Assembly: GCA_964035545.1 (NCBI GenBank)
Contig: OZ037765.1
Coordinates: 2,847,001 to 2,911,000 of the forward strand
Length of the DNA: 64,000 bases
Direction of reading: 5' to 3'
Origin: Bugula neritina
Taxonomy: Eukaryota > Bryozoa > Gymnolaemata > Cheilostomatida > Bugulidae
Under the pieces are notes generated by a model. The model ran no database searches and was not told where the DNA came from. It was given only the letters and a program-made list of their open reading frames with translations. Every line of letters starts with the position of its first letter. Position 1 is the first letter of the stretch. The translations under genes and the position numbers were made by a program. This document shows positions 14,295 through 43,900 of this stretch, piece after piece.

Positions 14295-16452
14295 ACTAGT
14301 TTAACAAACAGTGGTCAAGCAACTTTCGCTATTGATATGAAAATATTTTATAAAAATTCTTAGGTTAATTGTGTATATATATGCTATAGTGCTAAATTGT
14401 ATGGAAAATTACATTGCCAAGTTAACATTTGGTTAATATAAATTATTTATCTTAAAGTGCTATTCAATAACATATTCAGATTTAACACTACCTGTTATTT
14501 CAACTATTATATATCTAAGCTGCAATTGCTTTATATAGGACTATATTTTCTGTTTTTTGTGCGTGGAGATTGTGTATATTGTTTATATTCAAAGAGTGAA
14601 AAATTGTTTCGCTACCAACTATATATAGCAGCTAATGTAGAAAACTTTATGATCTGTTTGAGTTGTAATAAAACTTACATATAATGTATAATTCCAATAA
14701 CATAATGTAATATATTCTACTGTAATATTTCCTTTGCATGACATTTGGATATCATAGTTTCTTTTATTGCATTAAATTTAGTATTCAAACAGCTGCAAGA
14801 ATTGCTTATATTATTGTTGGCAGCATTTAAAACATAATCAAACTATAATACTCATATTATATATAAATGCAACATACTTTAACAAAAAATGTGTCACTAT
14901 TTGTGTAGCATGTCACAGAAAGTTTGCCACAAAGACAGTCACTACGTGCACTCTAAGTAACTTTATGTAGTTACTAATCTACAAACACTAAAAGCTTGAA
15001 AATAAAATAAACTTAGCACATGCATAAACGGAATAATTATGCTATTTCAAATAAGATTTATTTATATTAAGTATTGCAGTTTAACGCAGTTTATAGTGAA
15101 TTAGGCAATATAAAACACAACACACAGATGTATCTTGACTAATCATATAGTTAGCCTTGAGACAGCCACTTATGGCAGCAGAGTGTGAGGGCCAAAGTAT
15201 AGCTGACAGAAAAATAAAGTTTAGCATACTAGCTGCTAAAAAGAATTATTAAATTTGCTTAACTGGTTACTTTTTAAACGCATGATTGGTTTGCAGCCAT
15301 CTTAGTGGTATGACATCAATGCTAATGTTATCCTTGGCCTTCTAGAAAAAAAATATTTTAAGTTTATTGGAAAATTAAATTTAATTTCTGACTGAAAATT
15401 GCGTAGGTGTAAACGAAAATTAACAGTAAGTATTTATTCTGCTTTATTCATAAGTTTGCTTTTTTATAGCAATATTCATTAATTAAATTTCATTTTCTTC
15501 ACCTAATTTGTGCAATTGGTAACTTGAAAAGCTACATCTGAAATTTTTAAACTATGTTTATTAATACAAGATGCTTACTTTATTTTATTTTTTGTTAAGC
15601 ATAACTACTTTACTTTAACAATTTGTATTCAGCTGACACAGTTCTACTGACAGTGAAAATTTGCTAATGCCTACCATAAAAGAAGTACTTGCTGGCAAAC
15701 CTTGTGTAGAGTTATTTTCTCTTAGCAATCAAAAACACTCTTGCTTCTGAGGCCACATTCGAAAGTCTTCAATTACTATAATTATACGCAATTATTGGTT
15801 CTTCTGTCACTATAAAGTAAACATTCCTGCATAAAGATCTCAGAAGATCATAGAACTTGACCAATTTCCTTCATTGTACTTGGTGATTGAGTATCTAAAA
15901 GTATTCAGAATAAATATTAGCATTAGTTTAAATTTTTCAACAGTTTTAGTACTATTTTTCATTTTTTCGATATACTGCTGTTTTATTTTTATAGTTTTAG
16001 AAGTTATTCTCTTAACCTGTTGTGATATCTTAGCATGCTGAGATTATATATAGAATTTAGCTGTTGAAATTAGTTTTCTATAAATTTAGTTGTTGTTTTT
16101 TTCGTCCACCACGCAGTTTAAAAATAAATGCATATTAAGAGCTTTTGTTCGAATTAGCTACCCTACGGTTTACAATGCATAGTACTTTAGTATCTAGTCT
16201 AAATATATTTGTACACATATAGGTAAGTATAGGTTTCTATAGCTAAGCTGTTATAGCTACATTCATTTAAACATATTATATAGGAGGCAATATTTCTATT
16301 AATTTCTCTGAGCACAATGGATATATAGTTCGCATATAAATTGGAAGCAAATATACAAAAAATAAACAAGTTTTTGACTTATAAGTGAAAGACTTTAATA
16401 ACCAATACAGAACAAAATAAAATAATTCAGGTATTTAAACTCTTACTTTCCT
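14295..16452. other. Intergenic DNA downstream of copy 2
   Basis: AT-rich sequence without a supportable exon. Parts near 16380-16450 match the region upstream of receptor copy 4 (around 33950). Confidence 0.5.
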
Positions 16453-16626
16453 GAAGCAACCGTGGTCTAGGGGTTAGAGTTTTTGGCTGGTAAACATGAC
16501 GTCATGCATGGGTTTGAGCCCTGACAAAGGCCATTGGTGACGTTAAAAGCAATTGCTCCTGTGATTCATTTAAATAAATCCTTAGCCCGCTTTAACAAAA
16601 ACCCTTACCACTAGGGTTTTTTACAT
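16453..16626 (+). mobile_element. tRNA-derived SINE, copy 1
   Basis: The head has an A-box-like GTGGTCTAGGGGTTAGAG and a degenerate B box GGGTTTGAGCCC. The body contains TGGTGACGTTAAAAGCA, and the tail CCTTAGCCCGCTTTAACAAA ends in an ACCCTT...AGGGTTTT hairpin. The same structure is at 59477-59670. The paralogous region upstream of receptor copy 4 lacks it, at GTATTTAAACTAGATG near 33970. Confidence 0.8.
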
Positions 16627-17555
16627 GGATATAGGCACTATAAACCTGCGTGACTATTTTCCTGGATGAAAACAACTGACAGCAATTTATTCTGCATAGC
16701 ATATTCACCCGATGTTTTCACTCTGTCACACTTATAGTCAGTGTCTTTTATAAATATTCATTATACTTTGAGTTGAACATAGCTTCTTTTTTCAGACAAT
16801 AGCTCTAAAAATGCAAAGTAGGAGATAGTTATATGGTTTACAGACTACTGGTTGCAGCTAACCCATGTTCAACCATGCATGTACTAATTCTTTTTTCGTA
16901 TTTTAGCTTTTATAATGTAAATCATAAAATATTAACTTGAGAGTATCAAACATTGTGCATTATTATGTCTAATAAATTATTAACCTTTCAGAAGTAGCCA
17001 ACAATAAAAAATTCATAGCTTCATTCAAATTGAAAGAGCCATTTTCAATTTGGCATCTAAGGATAGTTCATGCATAAAATTAAACTGAAAAATGCATACA
17101 GTTCAATATACATATCTCCATATCTCCATATGATAAAATATGTTTTTCAAGTAGAAAAACAGATATCTTTGGTAAAAAATTTAATTTGCTTTTAACGCTC
17201 CAGTAATACAAAAATAGCATTTTTAAAAAAATGTCTATACTAGTTCAAATTGACACATTCTTTCATTGAAAAACTATCTACAAGTGAAGATAAAATGTTG
17301 CTTTTTTGCTGGCAGTCATGATTTAAACAGAGATATATGAGCCTATAAAATATATTCAGGGACACTATTTCATGGCTTATCATTTTAGCTATTCAGTTTT
17401 AGGTTTTGACCTTTCGAACTTCCTCATAGTAGGAGAGTTATATAATGAATAATTTTTACTTTTTCTGCTATAAATATAACTCTCTTTGGTACATGCAACT
17501 TCACTTTATACTGAACACTATTATAATGTCTGTGTGTAGGCATCGCTAACTTCAT
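16627..17555 (+). promoter_or_regulatory. 5' flank/promoter region of receptor copy 3
   Basis: Upstream of the signal-peptide ATG, paralogous to about 34000-34861. The shared CTTCACTTTAT(A)CTGAACACTA-type block about 50 bp before the ATG occurs in all three signal-exon copies. No TATA box or defined site is claimed. Confidence 0.4.
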
Positions 17556-32273
<14,718 letters not shown>

Positions 32274-32417
32274 GGTGCTACACAAGATTTACCAGGAAAA
32301 AGTGCTGAGTATGAGACAACAAGTCCTCAGGCTACATTAGATGACCATTCTTATAAAAAACTAACTAAACAGATAAAACCAGTCTGCTATGAAAATACTC
32401 CAACAATCAAAAATTAA

Positions 32418-34861
32418 CAAAATTTAAAACTGGTTTAATGTAGTGGCAAAACAACTTTTACTAATGATCTGAGAAAATTTCAGAAAACCAACTTCAAAAA
32501 ATCTTTTAATAATTGTGCATGTATTATCTCACTATAAGATGATGTGTTTGAATTATATGAAAAACTCACATTGCTGTGTTCATATTTTATTAACCTTTAT
32601 CTTATAGCTCTTTTCAATGATATATTCTACATTATTTCAAATTATATATCTGAGCAGCATCCTCTAATTTATAGAATTATATTATTTCCTGCTGGTTTTA
32701 TGTATGATTCATATTCATTATATTAGTTTAATGAGCTTGCATTATATTTAGTTGCTATTTTTTATTACAATATAATATTAGCTATATCTTTATTACTAAT
32801 TCAGCTATTAAACAACTTCTTATTGCATCAATATTTTTTTGAAAAATATATTCAATATATATCATTTTTAACTGCCCACGTATATTATGTTATAGTTTAA
32901 GAATGAATACAATGCGCTAATTAAATAGACAAACTTGAGATGCCATTTTTAGCAGAAGAGTTAGAAAGTCAAAGTATATAAGAGCTGATCACAGATGGAT
33001 GACAGAAAAAAGAAAACTCGATTTCAAGCTGTTACAAAAATTGATACTTGACAAGCTATAACTGACAGTAGCTTTATAACTCAAAGCCTTGATTGCTGTG
33101 CACTCGAAAACATACAGTAGTGAGCAATTTTTAATCTAAAATACATATTTACATAATGTATCTTTATTTGAAGATATTTTTAATTGTTTGCAGCTATAAA
33201 AAGTCAGCACATAAAACTTTGGAGTGCATTGTTGTAGTTTATGTTGTTTTTACCTGGATGGCCAGTTTTTTATTTGTAGGTTAGAAGATTTTTTTTATTC
33301 GGTTGAATAAGAATAACTTAAACCCACGTCAGTATTTCAGTGAGATAATAATGTTTATAGTCATGTAACTGAAACAAGCCATTATTCAAATTACGCCATA
33401 TAATATGTTACAATAAGAAATTATAGAAACTGAATAGTTTTCCAAATCATTGAAACTGTATTGTACAGTTTTTTTATAAATAGGCTCTACTATAATATTT
33501 GTGGATTTACAATTAAAAGTTTTTTGCCAAAATGATAAATACTGACTGAGCTTGCAGCAACTTCAACTTTATGCTGAACAAAAATTGTTAAGTTGATTAG
33601 GTTTAGTTTTTGACAGTAAAGGCCGATTCTAAAAAACAATAAAAACTTGCAAATAAAGAATAAAGATTTAGCAAAAAGCTGTACACTAATTTTTGACCAA
33701 ATACAAGATAATACGTTTAGGCCTAAACAATAAATATAAAAACAATTTTATTTTATTAAGCAACTTCAATTGACTATAATGAGCCTTCACAATATTGACT
33801 AGTCACCAGCAAAGATTAAATTTCAAATATTTTTCCCAAGTATAATAACTTAGTTTGTGTTGTATAAAATTGAAACACATCATAGACAGCTGCATAATTT
33901 ATACTAGGTATTTTTACATTGTAACTTATAGATAGAATGCTAGTAGCTACTAGAATAAAATAGTTAAGGTATTTAAACTAGATGAAAATTTTGATGAAAA
34001 TAACAAACAGATGCAGTAACACATAACGTTTGGGCTTCAATGAGCAACATTTTATTCTGCATATAGCAGTCCAATATTTGTTATTCTCATTCTGTTACAC
34101 TTATAGTTAGTATTTAAATATTTATTACCTCGATTCAAACCTAACTTCTATTTTCAAATATATACAAAGTAGTAAAAAAGCTATAATATAATTTACAAAT
34201 TACTAGTTGCAGCTGAGATTTGTTTGCTAATTTACAGTTGTTTACAATTGAGCTGTTATTTTAGCACGCAATGTTTATTTGAAAGTATCGAACAGTGCAC
34301 AACAGTACATGTAATGATTTTCCTTTCAACAGCTTCTTATATTTCGAAGGTAGCAAGCTACAAGAACATTTTCATAGCTCCAGTCAGATTGCAGAGGAAT
34401 TGTTTCAAAGCCCTTTAAAAATAATTCATATATAAACAACTAGTTGTTCTTATAGAGAAATGTATAAAGTAATATTTATATTTGATTTTTTGTATGGTAG
34501 AACATGTAATTTAAAATATAAAAGCAAACAATACTTAAAACTCTTTAGTGATACAAAAAATAGTGCTTATAGAATTTATCCATTTGACATATTTTCCCAT
34601 TGAACAGCTATCTAGAGATAAGATGTCTTTTTGTTGACCTGCAGGAGTCATGATTCAAACAGATCGAGATATGAGCTCACAATAAAGTTTAAATATTACT
34701 TTTGTTTATAGTCTTTCGCAGCTGTTAGTTTTATCAAATCTTCCTCATATTGTTGTGGGGTCATAAGATAAATATTTTCGAATTTGCCTTGTAATATAAC
34801 TTTATTTAGCATCACTTTACTAAACACCATCAATGTACATACAATACTTAGTAGTGTTAAC
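32418..34861. other. Intergenic region between copies 3 and 4
   Basis: 32418-33850 is paralogous to the 3' flank of copy 1. From about 33930 it is paralogous to the 5' flank of copy 3 without the SINE. No gene seen. Confidence 0.6.
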
Positions 34862-34937
34862 ATGGACAGAATACTGTACTTGTGCTTTCAATTGTGGTTT
34901 TTTCTAGTGAATGTGTCTCTCTCTGCACCAGTACAAG
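34862..34937 (+). CDS. Exon: alternative signal peptide a, copy 4
   Basis: MDRILYLCFQLWFFLVNVSL then SAPVQ, donor GTATAT, phase 1, same 76-nt length as the exons at 17556 and 35504. Confidence 0.72.
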
Positions 34938-37900
34938 GTATATTAGATTATAGCATACTATAATGTAGTTGATTAGGTTTTGTCTGGTGTTGTTTAAAAT
35001 TGCTGCATGGATACCTATTGGACACATTGTACTGACACATTAATGAGTTAGTACTATCTCTGAAATCTATACATTAAAGAGATAAAATCTTACAACTCAT
35101 GTTTAATAATTGGGAAGCACTTCAACTCTTCACAGGCATGAAGTAATTTGCTAATTTCGACTAGTATTATAAAATGTCAAAGCATTATAAGATGTATTAC
35201 AATATATGCTCTGCTCTTACATTACACTACATTAGACTACAGAAATACTTGCATTTGTCTAGTCTGAATGCTGCACTAGTAGATATATGAAAGCTAAATT
35301 TTTTTTTGAATATAGTTAATAAAGCATTTGTATAGATTTTCTCAACTTCCTCCTTGCAATACAGTCATGCGACTTTTGTATTGTGAAGTCATCAAAGGCT
35401 GCCTTTTGTAACATAAAATACCAGCTAATACAACTGTTTAGCATAGCTTCACTTTACTCAACACTACCTCAGTATATGGACATTACTATAAAGTAGTGTC
35501 AACATGGACAGAATACTGTACTTGTGTTTTCACTTGTGGTTCTTTCTAGTTACTGTGTTTATCTCTACACAAGTACAAGGTATGTTAGATAGGATTTTGC
35601 AATAATCTGTGAAGTTTCTCCGCAGTATTTATATCTGACAGATCATTTGAAAACTAGATTCATTTTTTAACTTATATTTACCTGTATATAATATGTTATT
35701 TTTGAATACAAACAGAACCTGAATAGAAATTAACATAAATTTAGGTGGTACTATATATAAAGATATAATTATTTATCATTGTTAGCCATACTGAGTGATT
35801 TCCTAGTTGTATGAGCATAATTGATTTAAAGTCAAAGTTCGCATATAAAAAAATGTTTAAGACATCTTGTCCTGATATAGTAATAAAATATATCTGATAT
35901 TAATTTATATCTTAACATAAATGTAGATGAAAAATATAGTGTTGAGTTAACCCAGCACCTCCCCCCTCCCCTCCCCTCCCTGGTGGTATGTGGTTTGAAT
36001 CTGGTGGAGGCAATTTTTTACAAAAAAATATAAAATCAAAGAGTTTTGTCAATCTCAGTATTCAAATGCACAATTTCTATAATATAGAATTTTGACAAAT
36101 TAAAAAGTGATAGCAGAGCAATGTTCTTTATAAATATGCTGTTAAATAGTATATAATACTCTCTTAATAGTGATATATGATGCATAATAATAACATTTTT
36201 CAAATAGACATTCAGTCCTTTTGAATTTTAATGTTTCAGAATTGGTTTAATAAAAGAAACACACAGGCTTAGCTGCATATTAACCTAATCAAAACAAATT
36301 AAGGAGAAACCAATTGGCTACATTAATTAAATGATCTTATTAATTGTTAGTTGTAATTTCAACTTTAAAAAATAATGTGTCTCTACATAACTTTAGCACA
36401 AAAGTACATTGCTCTGTTTATGAATTTGAAGGAATGACCTGTGAATGGGAGTCAGGTCTGGGAATACTTGATCCTTATGTACGGTATGATAGTGGGCAAA
36501 CCTTATTTGTAACCGGTGAAGATGAGTGTAAAGCTCAGTGTATGCAGCAGACATCATTTATATGTGCCTCAATAAACTACAGACCTGATGATGGAGAATG
36601 TCAATTGTTAGCAGAGAATACTCAGACTGCTTATGCTGTTTACAGTAGAAGTGGTGTCCAGCATCAGTTCAGATATTCTATCAGACCAGACTGTGCCGGT
36701 AAGTGTCAACAAATTTCAAGTGGCAGATGACTGTAGCGGTTAACTGCTCTAACTGCATTATTAAAGTCTAGCTTTTCCTAGTAACTAATTAGCATTTCTT
36801 TATTTTAAGTGATTGCGTTGCCAAAAATATCAGAAGTTAAAAACCAAAATTTGGTTGGCCAGTGTAATTATTATTTGTTTGCGTGTTTTTATGTTTTGCT
36901 TATAGATCAATTAAGAAATGCTGTTATAATGCTCTATGGCGCTAAACACACAGCTCAATATAGTAATGTTCTAGCTATAGTGTTGAATATGCGCATGTAT
37001 AGCTATAAAGTACTAATTACTTATAAGAGAGCAACTTGCAATCACGCGATGCTGATAACTTTATAAACAAACTGAGACAGATAGAATGGTTGAAACGCAG
37101 TGCTTCACTTGCTGTAGTATATATTCTGTGTATACCGCTACAAATTAGGTTAATGCTTTCTATAATTTATGCGATAGAATATAGACGTTCACAAATTATT
37201 AAAATTTATTTGTTAGATAAGTGGCTATAATTGCAAACTTTTTGAAGCAGTAGACTTATAACTAGCTTTTGTAATTAACAGGAATATGGCAACCATGGAC
37301 AGCCAAACGAGGATTTTTTCTCAATACCTACAGTGGAGGAGAGAATAAATACCTCCAGACAGGAGCACCGTACCTTGGAAGTTGCATGAGTTTCTGTTTG
37401 CAGGATGACAATAATAACTATACCTGTAGTTCTATAGTGAAGTCAATCAGTTCTAGTATTTGCGACCTTATTGATAAAAGATCAGACGATGCAGGACTAA
37501 CCCTAGAACTTTCTATTGAACTTCAGTCTTTTGACTTACCTCTTTGGTATTCAGGTATGTCAGAAATTTTCTAATGATTATACAATGCTGCATTTAATTT
37601 TCCATTTTTGTAGGTGGCTTGAAAATAATTTTTAAAAGTTGGTAATTTCATTTTATTCCAGCAACTGCATAATTATTATGAACACATTTTTTAGTGTTTT
37701 TTGAAAGTGTGTAATAATGACATTTTACTAATGATCACATTTAGAATAAAAAGAAAGATATAGTTATATTGCAAATAGAACATATCGCAGTAACTTGTGG
37801 GTTATTGATGCAATCAGGCAGAGAACATTAGTCCTTGTAAGAGAAGAGATAATAGAGGGAAGTTTGGAAGGAGGAAGTTTGGGTGCACTTTTTGGCATGG

Positions 37901-40900
37901 GGGGGGGCAGCCCTGGAGTTGGTTGAGCTGGTGGTCCAGGCGAAGGGGAAGGTTCAGGTGCCCTGTGCGGTTTGACTGGGTCACGGACGAGGATCTCTCA
38001 CTCTCAGGGTCGAGCCACCCGTCCTCTGAAGATAGGTTGGCGAGTTTGCTTCAGCAGGGGAGGTGCCTGCCCCGCAGCGTCGGGGCTGCCCTGATAGGGT
38101 TTCAACCGCTGCTCGTTTTAAACCGAAACCTGTCCTGAGCGTTTCACACAGTACGCGTGAATGGGCAAAACTTTTATGACACAGTAAGGCCCCATGAACT
38201 TTGGCTGAAGTTTTGCTGACTGTCCGCGCTGCCTGCAGTAGCTCACCATTTATACCCAGTCTCCTACTTGATACAAGGGGGGCTCCTCGGAATCCTCCAT
38301 TCTTGTCTGCCACTGCTTTTCTCGCAGTGCCTTGTGGAGTTCTTCCTTGTTCTCTATGAGCTTTCCAAAATACTCATGTACAGGAAACTCAGGTGCAAGA
38401 ACATAGTAGATTAGGTGTGCTGTGTGCTGCGGTGGGCCCGCATGATTTGAGGAAGCACCACGTCCCATTCCTCCTAACCCCGGCCTAGGAGCAGGCTTCA
38501 GAAGGCATCCCCTAACATCCGATTGTTCCTCTCTGCAACTCCATTTCCTTGCGGGTGATATGGGGTAGTCCGGCTCTGGTTCATTCCCAATATCCAGCAG
38601 AGGTCTCCCATTAGCTGGTCAGTGTGGATCTGTTTGGGAAGTCCGAAGTAGCAGAACACTCGCTGATCCAGGACTCGGGCCACGGCGGCAGCTGATGCAT
38701 CTGGTATAGCCAGAGCGTCAGCCCATCGAGTGAAGTGGTCCGTAAGCACCAGTATCCAGGTATTTTCTCTAATCATAACAACATAGGTCCGACTAGGTCC
38801 ACCGCCACTATCTGCCACAGCCAACCAGCATACAGCCGGTATCGACTTGTGGTCTCCGTAAGGCGGCCATGTTTTCTAGCATGACAGACCTCAAACTGCC
38901 GTATCTGCAGTCGTTTGTCCTGAGTCAGTCTGGGCCAGTACCAGCACAGCCATAGACACTTGATGACTTGACTGGCCCCAGCATGGGCCTGTTTGTTGGT
39001 TTTCCAAATCAGTTCCCGCCGGAAGGCACATGGACATACGACGTCTTCCCTTTCTCGGCGGTTGTCTGACGCAAGTGTTATGGTGAGGAGACCACCCTGG
39101 CTGACTTTGAGGAAATCCCAGCGGCTACAGAGAAGTTAGTACTCAACATCCCTTTGTCACTGCTGTTCCTCGGTAGATTGGCGGTTCTCCATTTTGGCCC
39201 GGAAGATGTCAGCTACTGCCCCTGGAAGTGTCTGTTGGAGCCGGCTCAGCTTCTTGATGTTTTGATACAGCGGGGTTGGTCCGTAGGGAATTGATGGTAT
39301 CCGGTGGGCGTTCGGACCAAAGATGCCCGCGTTCCTAATTATGGACGTCGTCATCTCCTAACTGCTTCTCTACGTCAAGGCGGGCGGGTCCTCCATCTTG
39401 TCTCTCGATATGCAGACCCTGCTTGCCTTTCTCCTCCGGCCATCGACTCATCCCGTCGGCGTTCCCATGCTCCTTTACAACACGATGCTCAATCTTATAG
39501 GAGAACTCAGCAAGAATCTCAGGCCATTGGGCCACCTGGCTCGAAGGCTCTGCACGTTTATACAGCTATATCAGAGATGCATGGTCTGTTCGCAACCTGA
39601 ACGCTCTCCCATACAGATATGGGCAAAAGTGCTTGACTGCTTTGACTACTGCCAAGAGATTCTTCCTGGTGATGCAGTAGCTCTTCTCGGCGGTCAAAAG
39701 AGTCTTGCTATAATAAGTGACCGCCACCTCAGTCTCACCCTGAACCTGTGACAGGACAGCTCTCACACTGTGGTCACTGGCGTCGGTGTCCAGGATGTAC
39801 TCCTTGGCTGGCTCAGAGCACGCCAGGGTAGGCGCCGCTATCAGCCTAGTATTGAGGTGGTAAAATGCCTGCTGCTCCTCCTGTGTCCACTGCCACTGAA
39901 CCCTTTTAGCTGTTAGCCAATTCAAAGGCTGTGCAACTCCCGCAAACCCGGAGATATAATACTGCTGGTAGTACCCCACCAGGCCCAGGAATGCCCGCAA
40001 CTCAGGGTGGTCACGGGGACAGCCCACTCTTCCACGGACTGCACCTTCTCCGCATCGGTAGCAAAGTCGTCTTGGCTAATCACATGACCCAGGTACTTAA
40101 CCTCCGGCTGCAAGAGTGTACACTTGGAGGGCTTCAGCTTCAATCCGCCAGCCTGAAGACAACTGACAAGAGTTGCAAATCTGGGAAGATAACTATGACA
40201 TCATCCAGATAGATGAGCAAGGTCTTCCAGTGCGATCCACTGAGAACCTGCTCCATGAGTCGCTGGAAAATTGTCTGAGTGAACGTTAGTCCAAATGGTA
40301 GAACCTTCCCTTTTTAGAGCCCGTCGAGAATAAGGAATGCTGCCTTGTCATGTGCATCAGGACTGAAGAGAACATGTCAGTGCCCACTTGACAGATTCAA
40401 AGTACTAAAGTACTTGCTCCCTGCGAGGCCATTTAGAGAATAGTCTATCCGGGGGTGAGGGTAAGCATCCCGGATGGTAACACTGTTGAATTTGCGATAG
40501 TCCACGCAGAACTTGCAACTACCATCTTTCTTTTTGACCAGGATCATTGGGGAGCTCCACGCACCGTAGACAGGGTCGATCAGGTCCCAATCAAGAAGAT
40601 CCTGCACTTGTCTGCTTACTTCCTTCTCCTTCTCCAGACCTAGCCGCTGAATGGGCTGCCTGATGGGAGTTGTCCCGGCTGCCAATGGTATCTCAAGACA
40701 CACCACCTTGGTCAGCCCCATGTCTTTATCCCCATAACTGAAGACATCACTGTAATCCACCAGTAGTGAAGCCAGGTCAGCCAATTACTCCGATACCGCT
40801 GCCTGGCCAGGATGAGGGGGGACTCCCTGTCACTGTGGAGCCACTGTCTCTAGTGCCGGCCCCACGTCCGCATCCTGGATGGAGTGGTACTTCCCCACCA

Positions 40901-43900
40901 GGGCGCCAGCCAGTAGTTTGACCAGCTCTGTGAAAGGGTTGATGCATTGCACGATGAGCTCTCCCTGGCAGTTTAGCCAACTTATGCTGTTTGCCAATTG
41001 AATCCTCTCCAGCACTCCTTCCACCAGTCCCAGTCCAGCTATCCTCTCGCAGTTAACCTTGCAGCGTAGGGTAGCCTGGAACCGTCCGGGTACCGTGCAG
41101 TCCTGAACTACCTAGACTCGGCCCACTAGGGATCTGCCAAACTTGTCAACACAGACAAGTTCTTTTCCAGCCATCACCAGCAAGAATTCTGGAAGTCCAT
41201 GCGGCGCTGGTGTTTCTCCAGAAACGGTGTGCCCAGAATGGCGTCCTCCGTCAGATGGCTGATGATGAAAGTCTCATGAATCACCTAATCACAAACTCGT
41301 CCAGGTAGAGTGAGAACGCCGTAGAAGGGAATCCAATGGGAAGGTGGTAAGAAATAGCTGCTTCCGTATGGCTGGAAACTTTTCAGTGAGTCGGCCTCTG
41401 TAGCAGACACTGCTTGGGTCACCACGGAGGGTCGCCTCCTGGTCTTATTGACCACGGAGGTTTTTAGAGGTCTAGAAAGTAGCTTAGGGAACTCTTGTGA
41501 GTAAGCCTTATTTTCTTTTATGACCTCGTTGGTTAACCCCGCAAACCGGTGGCCTAGCTGGAGTTTAGGAAAACCTTGCAGTCTCCAAGATCTCTGAGGT
41601 GCCTGCTACTCTGCGTCAGTGGGCTCCCTCTGAGTACTTCTCGGCACGACAGGAGGTCTAGATGGGCCCCTGGGTCCCTTAGGTCGAGGAATCGGCCGTC
41701 CAGTATCAGCCGGCCCATTCGTCATCCTCCCCGGTGCGGCCTCTGTTTCTTCCAGAATGGAGCCTGACCCAGGCTCACAGTTGGCAGAATCTACCGTGAG
41801 CCTCTGGAGTTTAAAGGCATCTTCCCCTTTTGTAGACGTTGCCGGCATACATGGCCCAAGGCGCCACACCTCCAGCAAGTGGGTTGGGTAGGCCTAGCAG
41901 GCTTGCCCCAAACATTGGGTGTCCGCCTGTCATCCTGTTGCTGTTGCAACCTCACTACCTCTATTTGCAGGCTCCTCACTATGTCTAACAACATGGTGAA
42001 CTGCGGGGAAGTCAGTGCAGGGTTAGCAATGTCGGCTACTTGGGCCTCTTTTTTGGGTGTCTCCTCCACTTGACCTGCTGTAAAGTCTGCTCCGTGGGAG
42101 CATCTACTTGATAGTAAGACCGTCTCATCTCCAGAGCCTCTTATATAGTGGAGATCTTGGCGGCCAGGTAGTACCTCTAGAGTCTGCCATCATTCACGGT
42201 CATCTTGCCGTTCTTTGTATAGGTTCGGCTGAATGCTATTAATGCCAGCTTTTCTATGGCATTAGCATGGTCTTGTAGAGAGGTCCATTTGTCTCTCTTC
42301 ATACTCTGGAGTTTGTCCTTAGCATCTCTGGCAGTCACACCAAACCGTGCTCGGAGTGCCTGAAAGATGTACTGGACATCGTCTGCGAGCGCATAGCTCT
42401 TAGCTGGTCCGGTCAGACAGGACGTTAGCTGTAGAAGGCGTATCGGTGCCGGCCACTTGGCGGTGGTAGCAACGTCTTCAAATTCCTTGATAAGTTGAAA
42501 TTTTACCGATAATTTTGAAATTTAGGGATTAAAGGTTAAAGCAAATAGCTGGCAATTGGTAGCTATTCATCTAATCAGATTTAATGGCTATAATTATTCA
42601 ACAATTACCCAGCTGTGCCATCATCATCACTTACAAAAAACTGGAAATTTAAAGTAAGCGCTTTTGTTTATATACGTAAAAAAACCGTATAAATGGTCCA
42701 TTGATCTGTGGATAGTGTCGCATGAAAAGACATATATGGTCTATTGATTGAGTAAAGGTTAAACTCAACAGAATAAAGTTAAAATTGATGCCTAAAATTT
42801 TTTTAAAATTTACAAATAATTATAGACTTGAATGTTCACCAATTATTCTAAAAGCACTAATTTTTGTTGTTTTAGAAAAATAAATTGAAAATAATGTACA
42901 GGCTATGATATTTGTAATAGCTTCTTTTTATTAAATTTGACAAACTTCTAATTTTATAGACAGTTCTCTAAGCACAACGAACTCAACACTTGAATATTAT
43001 GGATCGGGTGGAAGTGACTTTATGTTACTCTTCAACTACAAGATAGAAGCAGATGGATATTTAGTTGGCTGGAAGTATACGATTGGTCGTTCTATAACTG
43101 ACTACTGTGACTCATATGCTGCTATCTGGAGACAGACAGGAGAAGGTAACTCTGCTGTATTCAATTTGATTACAGAAACTCTGCTCACACCTAACGTTGT
43201 ATCTACAGGAGAGATCAGATTCCAGTTTGTACAGAACTCTACAGAAGTAGTTAGAAAAGGAGACTTTCTTGCTCTGTATGTAGAGGACTTGAGTAATTCT
43301 AGTTGTGAAGGCAACCTCGTCTCATTTAGACCAAATTTCCGAGAAGACCCTTCAGCTTATGTACGTAGAAGTAACCCTAACAGAGACAGAGTAGACAGAC
43401 TCACAGCTTCAGATGTTGGCACAGAAAATAGAGGAGTAGCACTGAGAGCTTACATAGCAGGTAAGTTTCGTTTAACAAAAGGTTTAACACTCTATAAAAT
43501 GTATTCAATAGCTATACAAAGAAATTTATTATATTACTACTCAATTGTGCAGCAATGTTGTTGTCTATTATATAATGCATGTACAATATTTAATGCTATA
43601 AAACTATGGCTTTACAAAAATTCTTTATTCCTTGCAAAATGCCACAACAGCTAAGCTCAACCATATCAAGGTAATGCTGGGAAGATTTGTAAATTGTACA
43701 ATATTATATAATATATATCAGAGTTTAATGGGAAGCTCACAATAGATATAAACTGACATCTTAACTCCAAGCTGAGCCTTTTATAAATGAAAGAGCATAA
43801 TTTGCTGTTGTAGTTTTCGCAAGGTGGTGTATGTTACAGGAGCTTTTTGGTCAAAGCTTTTAGTGAAATACTTTTGATGAAAGCTTTTTTGTGAAAGCCT

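Noticed and set aside
16453-16626. An intact tRNA gene
   Set aside because: B box is degenerate and the sequence continues into a SINE body shared with another locus.
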